From Bacteroidota bacterium (GTDB taxonomy: Bacteria; Bacteroidota; Bacteroidia; UBA7662; CANHCV01): 15,940 nucleotides of DNA. The notes under the pieces are model-generated. The model was not told where the DNA came from. It made no database searches and saw nothing but the letters and a program-made list of their open reading frames with translations. The DNA is taken from NCBI GenBank assembly GCA_027488715.1, contig JAIYBD010000047.1, positions 1 to 15,940 on the forward strand. The letters run 5' to 3'. The translations under genes were made by a program, and so were the position numbers. This document shows positions 14,088-15,940 of the stretch, piece after piece; within the stretch, counting starts at the first letter, position 1, and the number at the start of each line of letters is the position of its first letter.

Positions 14088-15203
14088 TTATACCGCTGGT
14101 TTCCCAAGTTGCTTTTCCAACTCTTTAGCAATTTCGTCTCCTCTTAAATTCTTGGCGATGATTTTACCATTGGGATCCAAAAGGAAGTTTTGAGGAATGA
14201 AATTAACCCCATAAACCCGAGCTGGTTCACATCTCCATCCCTTCAAATCACTTACGTGAATCCAAGGCAAGTTATCTTGTTGAACGGCTTCCATCCATGC
14301 GGCTTTATCTTCGTCCAAACTCACTCCATAAATTTCAAAATTCTTGTCGTGGTACATGGAATAAGCCAAAACCACGTTTGGATTTTCTCTTCGGCAAGGG
14401 CCACACCAAGAAGCCCAAAAATCGACTAACACGTATTTCCCACGCAAAGAACTCAATTTAATTTTTTCACCTTTTAAATTGGGCAATTCAATATCGGGTG
14501 CCACAGCGCCCATTTCTGTTCTTTTGTATGCATCAATCAAGTATTTAATTTTCTTGCCGTATCGAGACTTTTGAGCATCTTCTCCAAATCCGGCATAGAA
14601 TTGTTCCATTTCTTTGGGAGTTGCATCCATGAAATTTTCGTAGGTAAGCAATGCTGCAACTACAGAATTCTTATTTTTTCCGATGAAACTTTTAATGTTA
14701 TTCAAACGCTGATTGTTCAATGATTCTCCAATGCGAGCAATGGAATCCATCAATCCGTAATTGCTGCTTTCTTGGGCCATTTGGTAGTACATGCCCAATT
14801 CTTGCATTTGGTTTTCAATTTTATAAACCGATTCTTGGTATTGGCGATAAACATCGTGAGTTGGAGATCCCGTAACGGATAATTTTTCCAAAGAATCCAA
14901 GCTTCCACTTACGTTTATCGAGCTGTTCTCAACAAATAGAGGGAAAGAAACGTCTTTTCTCAAAAACATGATTTGAAAACGAGAGGGTTCATCTACCGTT
15001 CCTTCTAAAACAACTTTGCCATCAGCACCGGCAACAACCGTATCAATTCTAGAAGAATCTGCTACCGGCAATTGAACCAATACCGTGTCACCTTCTTTGG
15101 CTCCTGCGGCCTCAATCGTTACTTCATAACCACCTCCACCGCATGAGGCCAATAACGCTGTTAGTCCAATACCGAAACAGCCTTTTAAAATCCAGTTTTT
15201 CAT
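14088..15203 (-). CDS. DUF4369-TlpA type thioredoxin lipoprotein (thiol-disulfide oxidoreductase)
   Basis: A 371-residue envelope lipoprotein common in Bacteroidota. The signal peptide ends in the lipobox LLASC with lipidated Cys21, followed by a Gly run that suggests outer-membrane sorting. Residues about 26-115 are a beta-rich DUF4369-like domain (VTIEAAGAKEGDTVLVQLP, VVLEGTVDEPSRFQIMF). A helical linker (about 116-230) includes SVVAALLTYENFMD. The C-terminal TlpA/AhpC-TSA thioredoxin domain begins at APDIELPNLKGEKIKLSSLRGK and has DFWASWCGPCRRENP with C267-G-P-C270, YGVSLDED, and the cis-Pro loop VNFIPQNFLLDPNG (Pro337). It probably reduces disulfides in exported proteins, possibly cytochrome apoproteins, using electrons from an inner-membrane carrier. 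The gene starts 2 nt after the cutC stop and also has a promoter of its own inside the cutC 3' end. Confidence 0.9.
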   Translation of the reverse strand: MKNWILKGCFGIGLTALLASCGGGGYEVTIEAAGAKEGDTVLVQLPVADSSRIDTVVAGADGKVVLEGTVDEPSRFQIMFLRKDVSFPLFVENSSINVSGSLDSLEKLSVTGSPTHDVYRQYQESVYKIENQMQELGMYYQMAQESSNYGLMDSIARIGESLNNQRLNNIKSFIGKNKNSVVAALLTYENFMDATPKEMEQFYAGFGEDAQKSRYGKKIKYLIDAYKRTEMGAVAPDIELPNLKGEKIKLSSLRGKYVLVDFWASWCGPCRRENPNVVLAYSMYHDKNFEIYGVSLDEDKAAWMEAVQQDNLPWIHVSDLKGWRCEPARVYGVNFIPQNFLLDPNGKIIAKNLRGDEIAKELEKQLGKPAV

Positions 15204-15205
15204 GT

Positions 15206-15940
15206 TTAAATATTTTTTGTCAAAGATAGAATATTTTTCACCCGTTCGGAATCCGTTCTTTGGTAAGAATACTCGCCACCAAAATCGGGTTTCCCCATGA
15301 ATACACCGTCTTTTTGGAAGGTCATTTCACTTTTTTGAGATGTTCTTAGGGAAACATGTACGTGCTTGCATCCTGTTTCTTTAAGAATTTTTACCACATT
15401 CCCTTCGTCAATCCCACTCCCAGGCATAATTTGAATTCGATGGCCAAATGTGTTTTGCAAATCTTTTAATAAATCAATGCCATCCATCGCTTTATTGGAA
15501 CCGCCTGAACTCAAGACCCGTTTAAATCCAAGAGAAGCTAAGGTTTCAACGGTTTCCATTGGATTTTTGGTCATGTCAATGGCGCGGTGGAATGCCAATG
15601 GCAAATGTTCTGATTCTTTCATCAAATCTTTTAAAAAAGCGATGTCTAGTTCTCCATTGCTCAATAAAGCGCCTGTTACAATTCCTTGAATGGGTAAATT
15701 TTTGAGGTAGAAAACATCCCGAAGCATGCTTTCTTTTTCTTCAGATAGGTAGAGAAAATCTCCTCCTCTAGGACGAAGAATAGGCCAAATTTCGATTTTT
15801 GGGATTTTCGTGCAAATTTCTACGGTTCCGATGGAAGGCGTAGTTCCACCTTCCCCCAAATTGTCGCACAATTCCACCCGATTTGCTCCTCCCAATGCGG
15901 CTTGTTGGGTACTTCGAATTCCGTTGGAGCAAATTTCTAA
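15206..15940 (-). CDS. cutC: CutC family protein (copper homeostasis protein), start just outside window
   Basis: 245 codons of CutC are open to the window edge. The visible part begins LEICSNGIRSTQQAALGGAN and aligns with the family's usual opening (LEVC...SA..A..GGADRIELC), so only a few residues are missing; E. coli CutC has 248. Family landmarks are RVELCDNLGEGGTTPS, ILRPRGGDFLY, GIVTGALLSNGELD, LAFHRAIDM, LASLGFKRVLSSGG, IMPGSGID and HVSLRTS. The fold is a TIM-barrel-like sugar-isomerase relative. Its historic link to copper tolerance is doubtful for the E. coli protein, and its true reaction is not known. The start is not in the window: a reading beginning at TTG 15895 would cut off conserved residues. 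The stop lies 2 nt before the TlpA-like start. Confidence 0.93.
   Translation of the reverse strand, partial: LEICSNGIRSTQQAALGGANRVELCDNLGEGGTTPSIGTVEICTKIPKIEIWPILRPRGGDFLYLSEEKESMLRDVFYLKNLPIQGIVTGALLSNGELDIAFLKDLMKESEHLPLAFHRAIDMTKNPMETVETLASLGFKRVLSSGGSNKAMDGIDLLKDLQNTFGHRIQIMPGSGIDEGNVVKILKETGCKHVHVSLRTSQKSEMTFQKDGVFMGKPDFGGEYSYQRTDSERVKNILSLTKNI
15221..15228 (-). promoter_or_regulatory. Predicted -7 element of the TlpA-like gene inside cutC
   Basis: On the minus strand TATCTTTG matches TAnnTTTG exactly and ends 18 nt before the ATG at 15203. It lies within the last codons of cutC. No clear TTTG is found at the -33 distance. Confidence 0.5.

Noticed and set aside
15895..15940. A complete cutC starting at TTG 15895
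   Set aside because: The frame stays open to the window edge and the upstream residues LEICSNGIRSTQQAAL match the family N-terminus, so the gene is simply cut by the window.
1..15940. tRNA, rRNA, CRISPR, insertion sequence, prophage or defence genes
   Set aside because: No cloverleaf-like intergenic sequence, no regularly spaced repeats, no transposase or integrase motifs; intergenic gaps are all under about 105 bp.

Overview
The window looks like an ordinary chromosomal segment of a member of the Bacteroidota, most likely Flavobacteriales or a near relative. The gene families point that way: an SDR-type threonine dehydrogenase, DUF2797, an Omp28-like lipoprotein, a DUF4369-TlpA lipoprotein, and a MutS starting FRVGDFYETFGEDA. 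So do the promoters: several genes are preceded by the Bacteroidota -7 element TAnnTTTG a fixed short distance from the start codon, and Shine-Dalgarno sequences are mostly absent. The DNA is moderately AT-rich and about 97% coding. I see no tRNA, rRNA, CRISPR array, insertion sequence or prophage gene.

Layout. Positions 1-4094 form a minus-strand block in transcription order: yraN (UPF0102 nuclease-like), a membrane-bound GT2 glycosyltransferase fused to a gutted sugar-phosphotransferase module, an exported beta-lactamase-fold serine hydrolase, and the N-terminal 184 codons of a Gcr-like (SpecificRecomb family) membrane protein that runs out of the window. Divergent from it, 4121-7824 is a tight five-gene operon: hot-dog acyl-CoA thioesterase, yicC, gmk, SDR-type threonine dehydrogenase and DUF2797. 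All four junctions are 4-nt ATGA stop/start overlaps.

Next come single plus-strand units. An Omp28-like thioredoxin lipoprotein (7899-8669) ends in a strong intrinsic terminator. A lipoprotein with two haem c sites (8770-9264) follows from its own promoter, and a MoxR AAA+ ATPase begins 1 nt after it, followed by mutS (GTG start). A MarR-type repressor gene (12884) has its -7 element inside a 24-bp imperfect palindrome, a strong candidate for autoregulation. It is followed by an SDR protein that lacks the catalytic tyrosine. A bidirectional terminator at 14052-14081 separates this run from a convergent minus-strand pair: a TlpA-like lipoprotein (14088-15203) and, upstream of it, an almost complete cutC that starts just outside the window.

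Functionally this is mostly housekeeping (guanylate kinase, mismatch repair, YicC RNase, thioesterase, threonine catabolism) mixed with envelope redox lipoproteins (two thioredoxin-fold, one dihaem). No single dramatic new system is visible. The best leads are the GT2/degenerate PGPT fusion, a GIY-YIG-like core in DUF2797, the MarR operator over its own promoter, the Tyr-less SDR, and the dihaem lipoprotein paired with an orphan MoxR. Several start codons given here (3687, 4094, 8770) are ATGs chosen over longer readings from TTG.
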